A stretch of DNA of 27,678 nt from DATMBF01 sp035559595 (GCA_035559595.1 DATMBF010000009.1:1-27678); one strand, 5' to 3'. Shown: positions 1 to 7,964, counted from the first letter of the stretch. The notes: generated by a model from the sequence alone, not told the origin. A program made the numbers and translations.

Positions 1-1
1 C

Positions 2-883
2 TGGCTGAAGAAATCCGAGCTTCTCACGTTCGAAGAACTTGCTCGTCTCGTTACCCTGTTTGCCGAGCTCGGGATCACGAAACTCCGACTCACCGGCGGC
101 GAGCCGCTGATGCGCAAAGAGCTTCATGTGCTCGTCGAGAACCTTTCGCACATCAACGGAATTCAGGATCTCGCTCTCACCACGAACGGCTTCTTCCTTG
201 CAGATCAAGCGTACAATCTTTACAAGGCCGGACTCCGCCGAATCAACATCAGTCTCGATTCTCTCGATCCGGAAACGTTCAACGACATGACGCGGCGGAA
301 ATACTTCGATCAGGTGTGGGCCGGCATTGAAGCTGTTGAGAGACTGGGGATTCGACCCATTAAGCTCAACGTAGTACTGATTCGCGGTGTGAACGATGAC
401 CAAATTGTGGCATTTGCGGAGATGACGAGAACGAGACCGTTTGTCGTGCGGTTTATCGAGTTCATGCCGATTGGGGCGGATGATGGGTGGAGCATGGACA
501 AGGTCATTCCAACGAAAGAGGTCATCCGTCGAATCGAGCGGGGAATCGGAAAGAAGCTCGTTGCTCTCGAGTATCACGGAACTCAGGCAGCAGACCGCTA
601 CGTGTTCGAGGATGGCCTGGGCGAAGTCGGGTTCATCAGCTCCGTCAGCGAGCCTTTCTGTGATCATTGTGACAGGATTCGCATCACGTCCGATGGAAAG
701 CTCCGCACATGCCTCTTCTCGCTTGTCGAAACCGACCTGAAGAAGCTCTTACGCGATGGAGCAGGGGATGAAGAACTGAAGAGAAGAGTTATCCGCGCCG
801 TGCAGGAGAAGGAAGAAGGTCATCTCATCAACCAACCCGGCTTCGTCCGACCCGAACGGACGATGTCGCAAATCGGAGGCTAA
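2..883 (+). CDS. moaA: GTP 3',8-cyclase MoaA, 5'-truncated
   Basis: MoaA is a radical-SAM enzyme that carries out the first step of molybdenum cofactor synthesis, converting GTP to 3',8-cyclo-7,8-dihydro-GTP in the cytoplasm. The frame is open from base 2, so the 5' end lies outside the window and the N-terminal CxxxCxxC cluster is not visible. What remains includes the radical-SAM GGEP motif (LTGGEPLMR, about bases 92-118), the C-terminal cluster pattern FCDHCDRIR followed by RTCLFS, and the typical terminal GG (SQIGG). All three are hallmarks of MoaA rather than other radical-SAM proteins. The next gene starts 1 bp after the stop. A molybdopterin-dependent oxidoreductase two genes downstream fits a shared molybdenum theme. 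Identification is firm; only the start is missing. Confidence 0.96.
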   Translation, partial: WLKKSELLTFEELARLVTLFAELGITKLRLTGGEPLMRKELHVLVENLSHINGIQDLALTTNGFFLADQAYNLYKAGLRRINISLDSLDPETFNDMTRRKYFDQVWAGIEAVERLGIRPIKLNVVLIRGVNDDQIVAFAEMTRTRPFVVRFIEFMPIGADDGWSMDKVIPTKEVIRRIERGIGKKLVALEYHGTQAADRYVFEDGLGEVGFISSVSEPFCDHCDRIRITSDGKLRTCLFSLVETDLKKLLRDGAGDEELKRRVIRAVQEKEEGHLINQPGFVRPERTMSQIGG

Positions 884-884
884 C

Positions 885-1409
885 ATGAATTACCGGGTCG
901 CGGTTCTGGCATTGCTGCTTGTCTCCTGCGACGTGAAAAAAGAGGAGTCCACGTTCGATATGCGGGCTCAGGATGAGCAGGATATCCGCGCCTTTGTCGC
1001 CGACGTCCATAAGGGCCTGATGCGTGCGTACAAGGGAGGCGTGGCAAATACCGACAGTCTCATCGATCTGTATTACGATAAAGATATCTACTATGTCACC
1101 CCGTGGGGATGGTCTGAACCCATCGACTCGACAAAGAGCCGTTTGCGCAGGGCGTCTGCTTCCATCAAACAGTATGAAAACCGTGTTGAGAATCTCACCG
1201 TGAAGTCTTTTGGCGACGGAGCGTATGCGTATTTCATTCTCAGACAAAATTACATCGTCGCTGGACGTTATCTTGAGGAATACCTCCCCACAACATGGAT
1301 TCTCGAGAAGAAGGATGGAATGTGGAAGATCATCCATGCACAGCGCTCGACGGATTATGAGACGATGCAACAATGGGTGGCGTTACAGCAACTTCAAGGC
1401 GGGAAATGA
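885..1409 (+). CDS. NTF2/SnoaL-like lipoprotein
   Basis: This is a 174-residue protein with a short signal peptide ending in a lipobox (LLVSC, Cys15), so it is predicted to be a lipoprotein. The mature part has the pattern of small NTF2-like (SnoaL/DUF4440-type) domains: an acidic helical start, then alternating strands rich in Tyr and Trp, ending with a strand of the type TTWILEKKDGMWKIIHAQRS. Such domains often bind small ligands, but no catalytic residues can be assigned. It begins 1 bp after moaA and ends 3 bp before the molybdoenzyme gene, so it is almost certainly cotranscribed. A role as an accessory protein of that enzyme is possible but only inferred from position. Confidence 0.8.
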   Translation: MNYRVAVLALLLVSCDVKKEESTFDMRAQDEQDIRAFVADVHKGLMRAYKGGVANTDSLIDLYYDKDIYYVTPWGWSEPIDSTKSRLRRASASIKQYENRVENLTVKSFGDGAYAYFILRQNYIVAGRYLEEYLPTTWILEKKDGMWKIIHAQRSTDYETMQQWVALQQLQGGK

Positions 1410-1412
1410 GGT

Positions 1413-2015
1413 GTGGGACTCTTTGATAAGAAACCGGTTGTTGAGGGTGTGAATTATTTCGGGAAGCCGAAGCCTCCGCCGGGACAAACACCGACGATCA
1501 AGTTTCCCGTCCTGACGTACGGAGAGACGCCGAGTGTTTCAAAAGAGCAATGGCGGTTCAAGGTGTGGGGATTGGTAGAGCCCAACGAGTGGACATGGGA
1601 GGAATTCATGCGACTCCCGCAGTCGAAGCTCAAAGCCGATTTTCACTGCGTCACGCACTGGAGCCGTTTCGATGATGAATGGGAGGGAGTACTGTTTCGG
1701 GATTTCGTCAAGCAGATCAAGCTTAAGCCTGAAGCAAAGTTTGTCCTCCAGCACGCGTACGGCGGATACACCACAAACCTTCCGTTGCAATGGATGATCG
1801 ATGAGGATGTGATGTTTGCGCACACCATCAATGGCGAACCGCTTGCCCCTGAGCATGGGGGACCAATGCGTGTTTTCACACCGCGCCGTTACGCATGGAA
1901 AGGGGCAAAGTGGGTCAATGGACTTGAGTTCCTTGCGAAAGACAAACCGGGATTCTGGGAAGTGAACGGCTACAGCAATAATGCCGACCCATGGAAGGAA
2001 GAGCGGTTTTGGTAA
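1413..2015 (+). CDS. Molybdopterin-dependent oxidoreductase, sulfite-oxidase fold
   Basis: This 200-residue protein matches the small COG2041/YedY-like family with a sulfite-oxidase (oxidoreductase molybdopterin-binding) fold. The motif ADFHCVTHWSRFDDEWEG contains the conserved cysteine (Cys79) that ligates molybdenum in the family. Later motifs HGGPMRVFTPRRYAWKGAKW and the Trp-rich C-terminus are also typical. There is no Tat or Sec signal, so it appears cytoplasmic, unlike MsrP/YedY. The start is GTG at 1413, preceded by a GA-rich stretch (gggaaatgag). The substrate is unknown. Association with moaA upstream is consistent with molybdenum cofactor dependence. Confidence 0.9.
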   Translation: MGLFDKKPVVEGVNYFGKPKPPPGQTPTIKFPVLTYGETPSVSKEQWRFKVWGLVEPNEWTWEEFMRLPQSKLKADFHCVTHWSRFDDEWEGVLFRDFVKQIKLKPEAKFVLQHAYGGYTTNLPLQWMIDEDVMFAHTINGEPLAPEHGGPMRVFTPRRYAWKGAKWVNGLEFLAKDKPGFWEVNGYSNNADPWKEERFW

Positions 2016-2476
2016 GAAGCAGCCTTCTTGACTGGACGATGTTTGCTGCTGTCTGGTTGATTTTCGTTGGATGCGGTGGCGGAAGCGCATCACAATATAC
2101 AAAAGAAGATTTTACTATTGATAACACACCGATTCCTCCTGAACGATGCCGCGTTGTTGCGACGGTAGTGGCGATTGATGAAACAAAGAGGTCGGATCGA
2201 TCCGGCGACCCTTGTTCGACCGCCCCATGTTACGCTGCAATTCGCATCGACTCGGTTTTGGGGACGGGAAGAACGTTTAACGGATTTCTGTCGGTAGGAC
2301 TCAAGGTGAATGCGCGATTCAACTTCACACTTCAGAAGTCAACACACCCATCTCTGCCCGGCATGAAAGAGGGGACCCAATTCCGCGCCGAAGTCATGGC
2401 GACGGGCGGGAATTTTGCAGATATCCCCGGGCCGTATATCGTTGTTGTTGATGAGTATGTTGTAATCAGAGACTAA
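2009..2476 (+). CDS. Hypothetical lipoprotein
   Basis: The product is not a recognised family. The best start appears to be TTG at 2009, overlapping the upstream stop codon and preceded by the good ribosome site GGAAGGAAGAG. It gives MVRSSLLDWT, a hydrophobic stretch, and a lipobox-like IFVGC followed by GGGS. An ATG at 1991 is also in frame but would give a poorer signal peptide, and another ATG lies at 2039. The mature part holds a Cys pair (DPCSTAPC), then beta-rich segments such as YAAIRIDSVLGTGRTF and GTQFRAEVMATGG, which suggests an OB-like or beta-sandwich fold. It is expected to be membrane-anchored and cotranscribed with its neighbours. Confidence 0.65.
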   Translation: MVRSSLLDWTMFAAVWLIFVGCGGGSASQYTKEDFTIDNTPIPPERCRVVATVVAIDETKRSDRSGDPCSTAPCYAAIRIDSVLGTGRTFNGFLSVGLKVNARFNFTLQKSTHPSLPGMKEGTQFRAEVMATGGNFADIPGPYIVVVDEYVVIRD

Positions 2477-2505
2477 GGTTTGTGGCGCACAAAACAGGAG
2501 GCCTG

Positions 2506-5367
2506 ATGAAGCTTGCATTCGTCTGTGTGGCAGTACTTGCTTTCGCAATGACCGTGCTGAATTTCAGCAGTGGTGACAGATTTGTGGGCTCACAAGCCGC
2601 GTTTGAAGAGAGGATCAAACGCCAAATCAAAATGAGCGCGGATTCCCAGGAAGATCCTCACGCACGGGCGGTCTATGAATGGATGCGACTCCGAGATCCT
2701 CTGAGCAACGAGATTCCCGAGGGAATCAGAAAAAAGGAACTCGCCTTTGCCGCAAAGCTTCCAACGAAAGAACAGATCGCCCGAGCCGCGCTGGCGAAAG
2801 GAGAGCGCGTTCAGGTCGGTACATGGGTGCCGCGTGGGCCGGCGAATATTGGTGGCCGAACACGCGCTCTGGCATACGATGTGAGCGACACGAGCGGCAA
2901 TACCATTCTTGCTGGAGGTGTGTCGGGAGGAATGTGGCGGACAACAAATGGGGGAACAACATGGACAAAGACCACAGCTCTCGATCAACTCCAGAGTGTA
3001 ACATGTTTGGTGCAAGATACTCGACCCGGAAAGCAAAACATTTGGTATTATGGAACGGGAGAGCTTGTGGGTAACTCGGCTGGGGCACGAAACCGCAGCG
3101 CGCCGCTCATAGGCGATGGGATCTACAAATCGACCGATGGCGGATTGACGTGGAATGTTCTTCCTTCCACGACGACCGGCACGCCCCACCAGTATGACCA
3201 GATGTTCGATTACGTATGGGATCTCGTCATTGACACATCGAATCAGTCCCAGGATGAGATTTATGCAGCAACAATCGGCGGGGTTCTTCGATCGACGGAT
3301 GCTGGAACGAGTTGGACCACAGTGCTTGGTGGCGTGGCAACTTCAAATTCCAGATTCTCTGATCTCGCGATAATGTCGAACGGTACTCTCTACGCGGCAC
3401 TCAGTGAGCGGGATATGAACTTAGGGAGTGGAGCGGTCTCTCAAGGCATCTACAGGTCAACAGATGGCGTCGTGTGGACAAACATAACACCGACCGGCGT
3501 AGGATTCCCGACGGCGTATGGCAGAATCGTTGTCGGAATCGCCCCCTCGAATGAGAACATTGTGTACTTCCTCATCCAAGGGACTAACGGTACAAACGGA
3601 ACCAACCAGATCAACGGACATCAGTTCTGGAAATATACGGCGAACACCAATAGCTGGGCGAATCTCGGCGCGAGCCTGCCAAATGAGGGTACGCTTCCAG
3701 GGAATGGACAATTTGATTCGCAAGGGGGATATGATATGCTCGTCCACGTGAAGCCGAATGATCCGAATTTCGTATTGATTGGCGGAACGAACCTCTACCG
3801 CTCAACGGACGGCGGGATCACCTGGCAGAGAATCGGAGGATATGCTGGACCAACATCCTATGACCTCTACAGCAACCATCACCCTGATCTCCACTCAGGC
3901 ATGTGGCGACCCGGGAGTAATCTCACCTATTTGTCTGGGCATGATGGCGGTGTTTCCAGGACTCTCGATATTACCTCCCCAACCGTTTCCTGGACATATC
4001 TCAACAACAGCTACCTCACGACGCAGTTCTATGCCGTTGCGATCGACCAGGTGACACCCGGCGATCCCAAAATCATTGGTGGTATGCAGGATAATAGTTC
4101 GTATCTCACACAATCAACGAGCGCAAGTGTGGCATGGACAAACTTGCTGAGCGGAGACGGCTCGTACTGCGCGATTTCGGATGGAAGCATCAAATACTAC
4201 GTCTCTGCGCAGTTTGGGCAACTCTTCCGTGGACGGTTTGATGATTTGAGTGGATTGCCTGTGTTGGAAGCAAGGGTCGATCCTGCAAGCGGGCTGAACA
4301 ACAACACGTATCTTTTCATAACTCCGTTCGTTCTTGACCCGAACAACAGCAAAGTCATGTACTTTGCCGCAGCACATAAGCTTTATCGAAACAGCGATAT
4401 AGAAACCGTCTCGAACCCGGATTTCCGGAATCAAACCTCGGTCAATTGGTCCGAACTCACCGAAGCCACACTGGCCGTGGGAATCAGCGGACGAATTACG
4501 GCGATTGGTGTTTCAAAGAGTCCCGCAGATCGAGTGTATTACTCTGCCGTTTACACCGGTTCTCCGACAAGGATCTTTCGTCTTGACAACGTCACCACGG
4601 GTGCAAATCCGATTCCTACCGATGTTACAGGATCGAACCTCCCAACGGCAGCCGGCTCAAACGTTTCCTGCATCGAGGTCAACCCAACGGATCACAATAA
4701 GGCCATCGTTGCGTTCTCAAATTACAACATCCAAAGTCTTTTCTACACAACGGATGGCGGATCTTCATGGACTCCGATCGGTGGCAATCTCGAGCAGAAC
4801 CCGGACGGCACAGGCAACGGTCCGTCTGTCAGATGGGTCGAAATGATCAAAGTGGGAATCACCACGTACTACTTTGTCGGCACAAGCGTCGGATTGTATT
4901 CAACCACTTCACTCAATGGACCATCGACGGTGTGGGTAAAAGAAGGGGCGAGTTCGATTGGTAGTGTGGTGGTTGAAATGGTCAAGGCGCGCGAGGCCGA
5001 CGGTTTGGTGGTCGTCGGTACGCACGGAAATGGCGTTTATTCATCCGATGATGTGGTATCGGTTGATGATGGTTCACCTGCATTGGCTCCGTCTTCGTAC
5101 AGCCTACAGCAAAACTTTCCGAATCCCTTCAATCCCTCAACGATGATCCGCTACACCGTTGCCTCAAAAGGTCATGTTCGCCTTAGGATATACGATGTCA
5201 GGGGTCGGCTCATAACGACGTTGGTCAATGAGGAGAAGAACAGCGGAACGTACGAAATTCCATGGAATGCCGTTGAAGATGGGGCGCCTCTCCCTTCCGG
5301 CGTCTATTTTTGCCGCCTCGATGCAACCGGATTTACAGAAACACGTAAGATGCTTCTACTCAGGTAA
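2506..5367 (+). CDS. T9SS-sorted BNR/sortilin-type beta-propeller protein
   Basis: This 953-residue exported protein carries repeated Asp-box (BNR) motifs S/T-T-D-x-G-x-T-W at about residues 144 (TTNGGTTW), 209 (STDGGLTW), 264 (STDAGTSW), 318 (STDGVVW), 433 (STDGGITW) and 749 (TTDGGSSW). This is the hallmark of sialidase/VPS10-like propellers, often two stacked propellers. The last ~90 residues are a type IX secretion C-terminal sorting domain: NFPNPFNPST, RLRIYDVRGR, SGVYFCRLDA and the ending TRKMLLLR. The start chosen is ATG 2506, directly behind AGGAGG, giving a signal peptide (MKLAFVCVAVLAFAMTVL). An in-frame GTG at 2482 is less likely. It is expected to be surface-attached or secreted. 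No catalytic sialidase residues were identified, so a binding or peptidase-like function stays open. Confidence 0.93.
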   Translation: MKLAFVCVAVLAFAMTVLNFSSGDRFVGSQAAFEERIKRQIKMSADSQEDPHARAVYEWMRLRDPLSNEIPEGIRKKELAFAAKLPTKEQIARAALAKGERVQVGTWVPRGPANIGGRTRALAYDVSDTSGNTILAGGVSGGMWRTTNGGTTWTKTTALDQLQSVTCLVQDTRPGKQNIWYYGTGELVGNSAGARNRSAPLIGDGIYKSTDGGLTWNVLPSTTTGTPHQYDQMFDYVWDLVIDTSNQSQDEIYAATIGGVLRSTDAGTSWTTVLGGVATSNSRFSDLAIMSNGTLYAALSERDMNLGSGAVSQGIYRSTDGVVWTNITPTGVGFPTAYGRIVVGIAPSNENIVYFLIQGTNGTNGTNQINGHQFWKYTANTNSWANLGASLPNEGTLPGNGQFDSQGGYDMLVHVKPNDPNFVLIGGTNLYRSTDGGITWQRIGGYAGPTSYDLYSNHHPDLHSGMWRPGSNLTYLSGHDGGVSRTLDITSPTVSWTYLNNSYLTTQFYAVAIDQVTPGDPKIIGGMQDNSSYLTQSTSASVAWTNLLSGDGSYCAISDGSIKYYVSAQFGQLFRGRFDDLSGLPVLEARVDPASGLNNNTYLFITPFVLDPNNSKVMYFAAAHKLYRNSDIETVSNPDFRNQTSVNWSELTEATLAVGISGRITAIGVSKSPADRVYYSAVYTGSPTRIFRLDNVTTGANPIPTDVTGSNLPTAAGSNVSCIEVNPTDHNKAIVAFSNYNIQSLFYTTDGGSSWTPIGGNLEQNPDGTGNGPSVRWVEMIKVGITTYYFVGTSVGLYSTTSLNGPSTVWVKEGASSIGSVVVEMVKAREADGLVVVGTHGNGVYSSDDVVSVDDGSPALAPSSYSLQQNFPNPFNPSTMIRYTVASKGHVRLRIYDVRGRLITTLVNEEKNSGTYEIPWNAVEDGAPLPSGVYFCRLDATGFTETRKMLLLR

Positions 5368-5399
5368 TTCTTTTTTTTCATTGTTCAAAGGAGAATTGT

Positions 5400-6842
5400 A
5401 TGTCGCTGTTCCGCCGCTCGTCGTTCGTTTTTTGTCTTTTGTTCCCACTGTTGCTCTTTGCGCAGGATCTCCGATATATCGAGTATGACAAAGATCTCCT
5501 TCCCCCTTCGTTTCACAAGGATCGACGTGAAAAAGTGATGAAAGAAATTGGACAGGATGCTGTTGCGATCCTCTATTCTGCCCCGGTGCGCACAAGGAAT
5601 GGTGATGTGGAGTATCAGTATCGGCAGGATGACAATCTCTATTATCTCACCGGTTTCCCGGAACCCAATGCGATTCTGTTGCTTGCCCCGAAGGGGATCA
5701 CCGTTCGGGATATGGCCGACACCTCGAAAAGCATCACAGTGAGGGAGATTCTCTTTACACAGCCGAGGGATCTTTTTCGCGAGACATGGGACGGCCGCCG
5801 ATACGGCCCGGAAGGAGCAGTGCGCTTGCGGGGTCTCGAACATGCGATGACCAACGACGAATTTAGCAGCCAGTTTCGTCGTTTGTTGTTTGGATCGGGT
5901 ATCAAGTCTATTTATGTTCCACCCTTTGCATCCGATTTCAGCGGTGAAATCGCAGAGCTGATGAAGCCCGTCCAATCGCTCATCGACCAATCAAGAAGCC
6001 GGCATCTGACAATCGAAATCCGTGATCCTTCGCCGATAATCTACAAAATGCGGGCTGTGAAGACGAAAGAGGAGATTGAGATTCTCGCGAAGGCAACACA
6101 AATCAGCGCCCTGGCTCATGCTCAAGCGATGATGTCGACAGAACCCGGAATGTACGAGTATGAATTGAGCGCTCTGTATGAGTACGTCTTCCGAAAGATG
6201 GGAGCCGAATACGGCGGGTATCCTAACATTGTCGGTGCGGGAGAAAACTCGATTATCCTGCATTACAACACCAATCGGAAGCAAATGAAGGATGGAGAGG
6301 TCGTTCTTGCAGACTGTGCCGCTGAGTATCATGGATACTCAAGCGACGTGACTCGCACCTGGCCGGTCAACGGCAAATTCACCCCTGCCCAACGGGCGAT
6401 TTATCAAATTGTGCTTGATGCCCAGAACGCCGCAATTGCCATGATGAAACCGGGTGTGGCCTGGTCCGATATCTCCAACAAGTCGGCAGAGGTCATCGAA
6501 GATGGGCTCTTTAAGCTTGGATTGATCAGGGAGAAGAATCGGCGTGAGTTTCGTAAATTCTTTTTACATGGACTCGGCCATCCGGTTGGCTTGAATGTTC
6601 ATGACGTCGGCCAGCCGATACTGGAACCCGGAATGATCTACACGGTCGAACCGGGAATCTACATCGGCGAGGTGGAGGGTGTGGACCCGAAATACCACAA
6701 CATCGGTGTGAGAATCGAGGATGTGATTCTGGTAACCGAGGGAGAGCCGAAGCTTCTCTCCGGAGACGCGCCGCGTGAAATTAACGCCATCGAATCACTC
6801 ATGAGGAAGAAAGGGATCGGGAATCAGCCCGTGAGGGAGTAG
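5400..6842 (+). CDS. pepP: Exported Xaa-Pro aminopeptidase (M24B)
   Basis: This is a 480-residue metallopeptidase of the PepP type, which removes N-terminal residues before proline. The N-terminal creatinase-like domain includes YQYRQDDNLYYLTGFPEPN (about 73-90). The pita-bread domain carries all five metal ligands: Asp305 (LADCAAEYHG), Asp316 (SSDVTRTWP), His394 (GLGHPVGL), Glu417 (VEPGIYIG) and Glu440 (GVRIEDV). The N-terminus MSLFRRSSFVFCLLFPLLLFA is a clear Sec signal peptide, so the enzyme is probably periplasmic, unlike E. coli PepP. The start is supported by AAAGGAGA eight bases upstream. It is the last gene of the rightward run and ends before the terminator at 7003-7034. A role in peptide scavenging is inferred. 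Confidence 0.95.
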   Translation: MSLFRRSSFVFCLLFPLLLFAQDLRYIEYDKDLLPPSFHKDRREKVMKEIGQDAVAILYSAPVRTRNGDVEYQYRQDDNLYYLTGFPEPNAILLLAPKGITVRDMADTSKSITVREILFTQPRDLFRETWDGRRYGPEGAVRLRGLEHAMTNDEFSSQFRRLLFGSGIKSIYVPPFASDFSGEIAELMKPVQSLIDQSRSRHLTIEIRDPSPIIYKMRAVKTKEEIEILAKATQISALAHAQAMMSTEPGMYEYELSALYEYVFRKMGAEYGGYPNIVGAGENSIILHYNTNRKQMKDGEVVLADCAAEYHGYSSDVTRTWPVNGKFTPAQRAIYQIVLDAQNAAIAMMKPGVAWSDISNKSAEVIEDGLFKLGLIREKNRREFRKFFLHGLGHPVGLNVHDVGQPILEPGMIYTVEPGIYIGEVEGVDPKYHNIGVRIEDVILVTEGEPKLLSGDAPREINAIESLMRKKGIGNQPVRE

Positions 6843-7002
6843 GTCGCCTACGGTATGAATAGCTAATCGGACTGTATCGACGTCGTCGCGGCGGTCACTG
6901 ATCTGTATTCAGCCCTTTTCGCCCAGCCTAACATAAAGGCTTCTCGCCGAGCTGACACGAATGCAGAGACGGAGTTTTTCGAGAAGAACGTTCTCTAAAC
7001 AC
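6843..7002. other. Intergenic stretch without a visible gene
   Basis: No coding potential, tRNA or promoter was recognised between the pepP stop and the terminator hairpin. The only local structure is the short palindrome AGAACGTTCT close to the terminator. Confidence 0.6.
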
Positions 7003-7034
7003 AAATCCCCTTCCAATACCCGGAAGGGGATTTT
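7003..7034. terminator. Intrinsic terminator between convergent pepP and rpsU
   Basis: A perfect 12-bp stem, AAATCCCCTTCC and GGAAGGGGATTT, with a 7-nt loop is followed by TTTT on the plus strand. On the minus strand the A-rich left flank gives a weaker T tract, so the hairpin may also terminate the leftward rpsU transcript. It lies 160 bp after pepP and 56 bp after the rpsU stop. Confidence 0.88.
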
Positions 7035-7039
7035 GCTTG

Positions 7040-7076
7040 CATCCTGAATCTTGAATGACATTCCGCATCCATCCTG
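7040..7076. repeat. Degenerate heptamer repeat
   Basis: Irregular 7-bp units resembling CATCCTG/AATCTTG lie between the terminator and the rpsU stop. The unit is like AATCCTG in the copy inside metH at 11110-11137. The array is less regular than the other copies. Confidence 0.5.
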
Positions 7077-7089
7077 AACCGCTCCTGCT

Positions 7090-7284
7090 CTACTGCTCCT
7101 CCATCAGTGCCCGTTGCGCGCGACGAATCGCTTTGGCCTTCTTCATTCTCTTCTTCACCGACGGCTTCGTGAAGAACGTTCGCTTTTTGAACTCCTTCAG
7201 AATGCCTGATCGCTCGTACTTCTTCTTGAAACGCCGGATCGCTTTATCAATGGGTTCGTTTTCGCCAATAATAATACCGACCAG
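7090..7284 (-). CDS. rpsU: Ribosomal protein bS21 with CTG start
   Basis: Reading leftward, this encodes a 64-residue basic protein that is clearly bS21. It begins (M)VGIIIGENEPIDKAIRRF, then KKKYERSGILKEFKKR and TFFTKPSVKKRMKKAK, and ends RALMEEQ. bS21 binds the 30S platform near the anti-Shine-Dalgarno region. No ATG, GTG or TTG is available at the N-terminus. An in-frame TGA lies only three codons upstream (7293-7291), and the family start MVGI aligns with CTG at 7284-7282. A perfect GGAGGTGA lies just before it. The gene follows a zinc-ribbon gene after 37 bp and is probably cotranscribed. An ATT two codons upstream is a less likely alternative start, and a sequencing error cannot be excluded. 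Confidence 0.93.
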   Translation of the reverse strand: MVGIIIGENEPIDKAIRRFKKKYERSGILKEFKKRTFFTKPSVKKRMKKAKAIRRAQRALMEEQ

Positions 7285-7290
7285 AAAAAT

Positions 7291-7298
7291 TCACCTCC
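7291..7298 (-). promoter_or_regulatory. Extended Shine-Dalgarno of rpsU
   Basis: The minus strand reads GGAGGTGA, an eight-base match to the 16S anti-Shine-Dalgarno sequence, ending 6 nt before the CTG start. It includes the in-frame TGA that limits where rpsU can start. It is among the strongest ribosome sites in the window and serves a weak start codon. Confidence 0.85.
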
Positions 7299-7321
7299 CT
7301 CGGGTTTTCTCGTTGTAGGTG

Positions 7322-7729
7322 TTATGCGACTTCTTTTTCCTCGTCGCTGGTTACGTTTTCGAGCAATCTTCGCTCGCCTAATTTCTCAAAGGTCACCGTT
7401 ATCGAGGATGTTCCGCTCGAGATCTTGTGCTTTGCCGTTACTCTTCCGTAATCATTCCACTCGCTGTGAAAGATCGTCTGTCCGAGCGTGAAGACCTTCT
7501 CTTTCGAGTATTCAACAAAACTGCTGTGGTCAATCTCCGCTAAGCCGCTGTTCTTGCTCTTCTGGGCCGGGCGATCAAGCAGTGCACTATGCTTGCACCG
7601 CGTGCAGCGATACCAGACACGCGCTGCTTCTCCTTCGTTCCCCTCTGCCTGCATTTCCCCGACAAGCGCCATCTTTGTTTCCCGATGGCAATAGGCACAG
7701 TAATGCTGCATATACTTTGATTTAGCCAT
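7322..7729 (-). CDS. Zinc-ribbon protein with C-terminal Tudor-like domain
   Basis: This 135-residue protein starts MAKSKYMQHYCAYCHRETKM. The ATG at 7729 is preceded by AGGGAGAA, and the longer in-frame start at 7792 lacks support. Two CxxC pairs (CAYC near residue 11 and CTRC near 42) form a zinc ribbon, with WYRCTRCKHSALLD typical of the second half. The C-terminal half has the pattern FTLGQTIFHSEWNDYGRV, followed by a strand-rich ITVTFEKLGERRLLEN. This resembles the Tudor-like/CarD-like segment found at the end of UvrD/PcrA helicases, which contacts RNA polymerase. The similarity is by eye only. It is the first gene of a leftward pair with rpsU. A role in transcription or ribosome function is inferred. 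Confidence 0.75.
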   Translation of the reverse strand: MAKSKYMQHYCAYCHRETKMALVGEMQAEGNEGEAARVWYRCTRCKHSALLDRPAQKSKNSGLAEIDHSSFVEYSKEKVFTLGQTIFHSEWNDYGRVTAKHKISSGTSSITVTFEKLGERRLLENVTSDEEKEVA

Positions 7730-7830
7730 TTGATTCTCCCTAAGCTTGATTAAGGGATGACATCTGAAATGCGCCCGAGCATTGTCAGGCAAATCGGCCC
7801 AGCGGATTGCGGAAGCTGTCAGCGACGGGG

Positions 7831-7852
7831 CTTTGTAAGAACCATTACAAAG
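7831..7852. promoter_or_regulatory. Inverted repeat, candidate operator
   Basis: A perfect 8-bp inverted repeat, CTTTGTAA and TTACAAAG, is separated by 6 bp. It overlaps the -10 element and probable start point of the leftward promoter for the zinc-ribbon gene and rpsU. Its geometry suits a dimeric repressor. It is not a clear match to a named regulator. Confidence 0.5.
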
Positions 7853-7877
7853 TAGCGAATTTCGCCAAGATAGTCAA
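7849..7877 (-). promoter_or_regulatory. Promoter of the zinc-ribbon/rpsU operon
   Basis: On the minus strand TTGACT (7877-7872) is followed after exactly 17 bp by TACTTT (7854-7849). Transcription would start near 7842, about 110 nt before the zinc-ribbon ATG. The -10 box is imperfect. Confidence 0.55.
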
Positions 7878-7935
7878 GATTTGTTTGGATTCATGAATGA
7901 AGCAAGAGAATCGGCCATCGGGTTCTTGTGGAAAC

Positions 7936-7964
7936 TTGCGGTTCGGGGAATTGTTTGATACCTT
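7936..7964 (+). promoter_or_regulatory. Possible promoter of metH
   Basis: TTGCGG, a 17-bp spacer and TACCTT would place the start point at about 7971, exactly where the SAM-II aptamer begins. The match to consensus is weak, and the support is mainly positional. Confidence 0.35.

Noticed and set aside
828..1373. Minus-strand frame of 181 codons
   Set aside because: It is opposite the lipoprotein gene, which has a lipobox and close spacing to both neighbours.
6990..7034. CRISPR-like or attachment-site interpretation of the inverted repeat
   Set aside because: The structure is a single hairpin with a T tract, which a terminator explains. No spaced direct repeats or integrase gene are present.
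7055..7318. Plus-strand frame of 87 codons
   Set aside because: It is the reverse of rpsU, whose minus-strand product is an unmistakable bS21.
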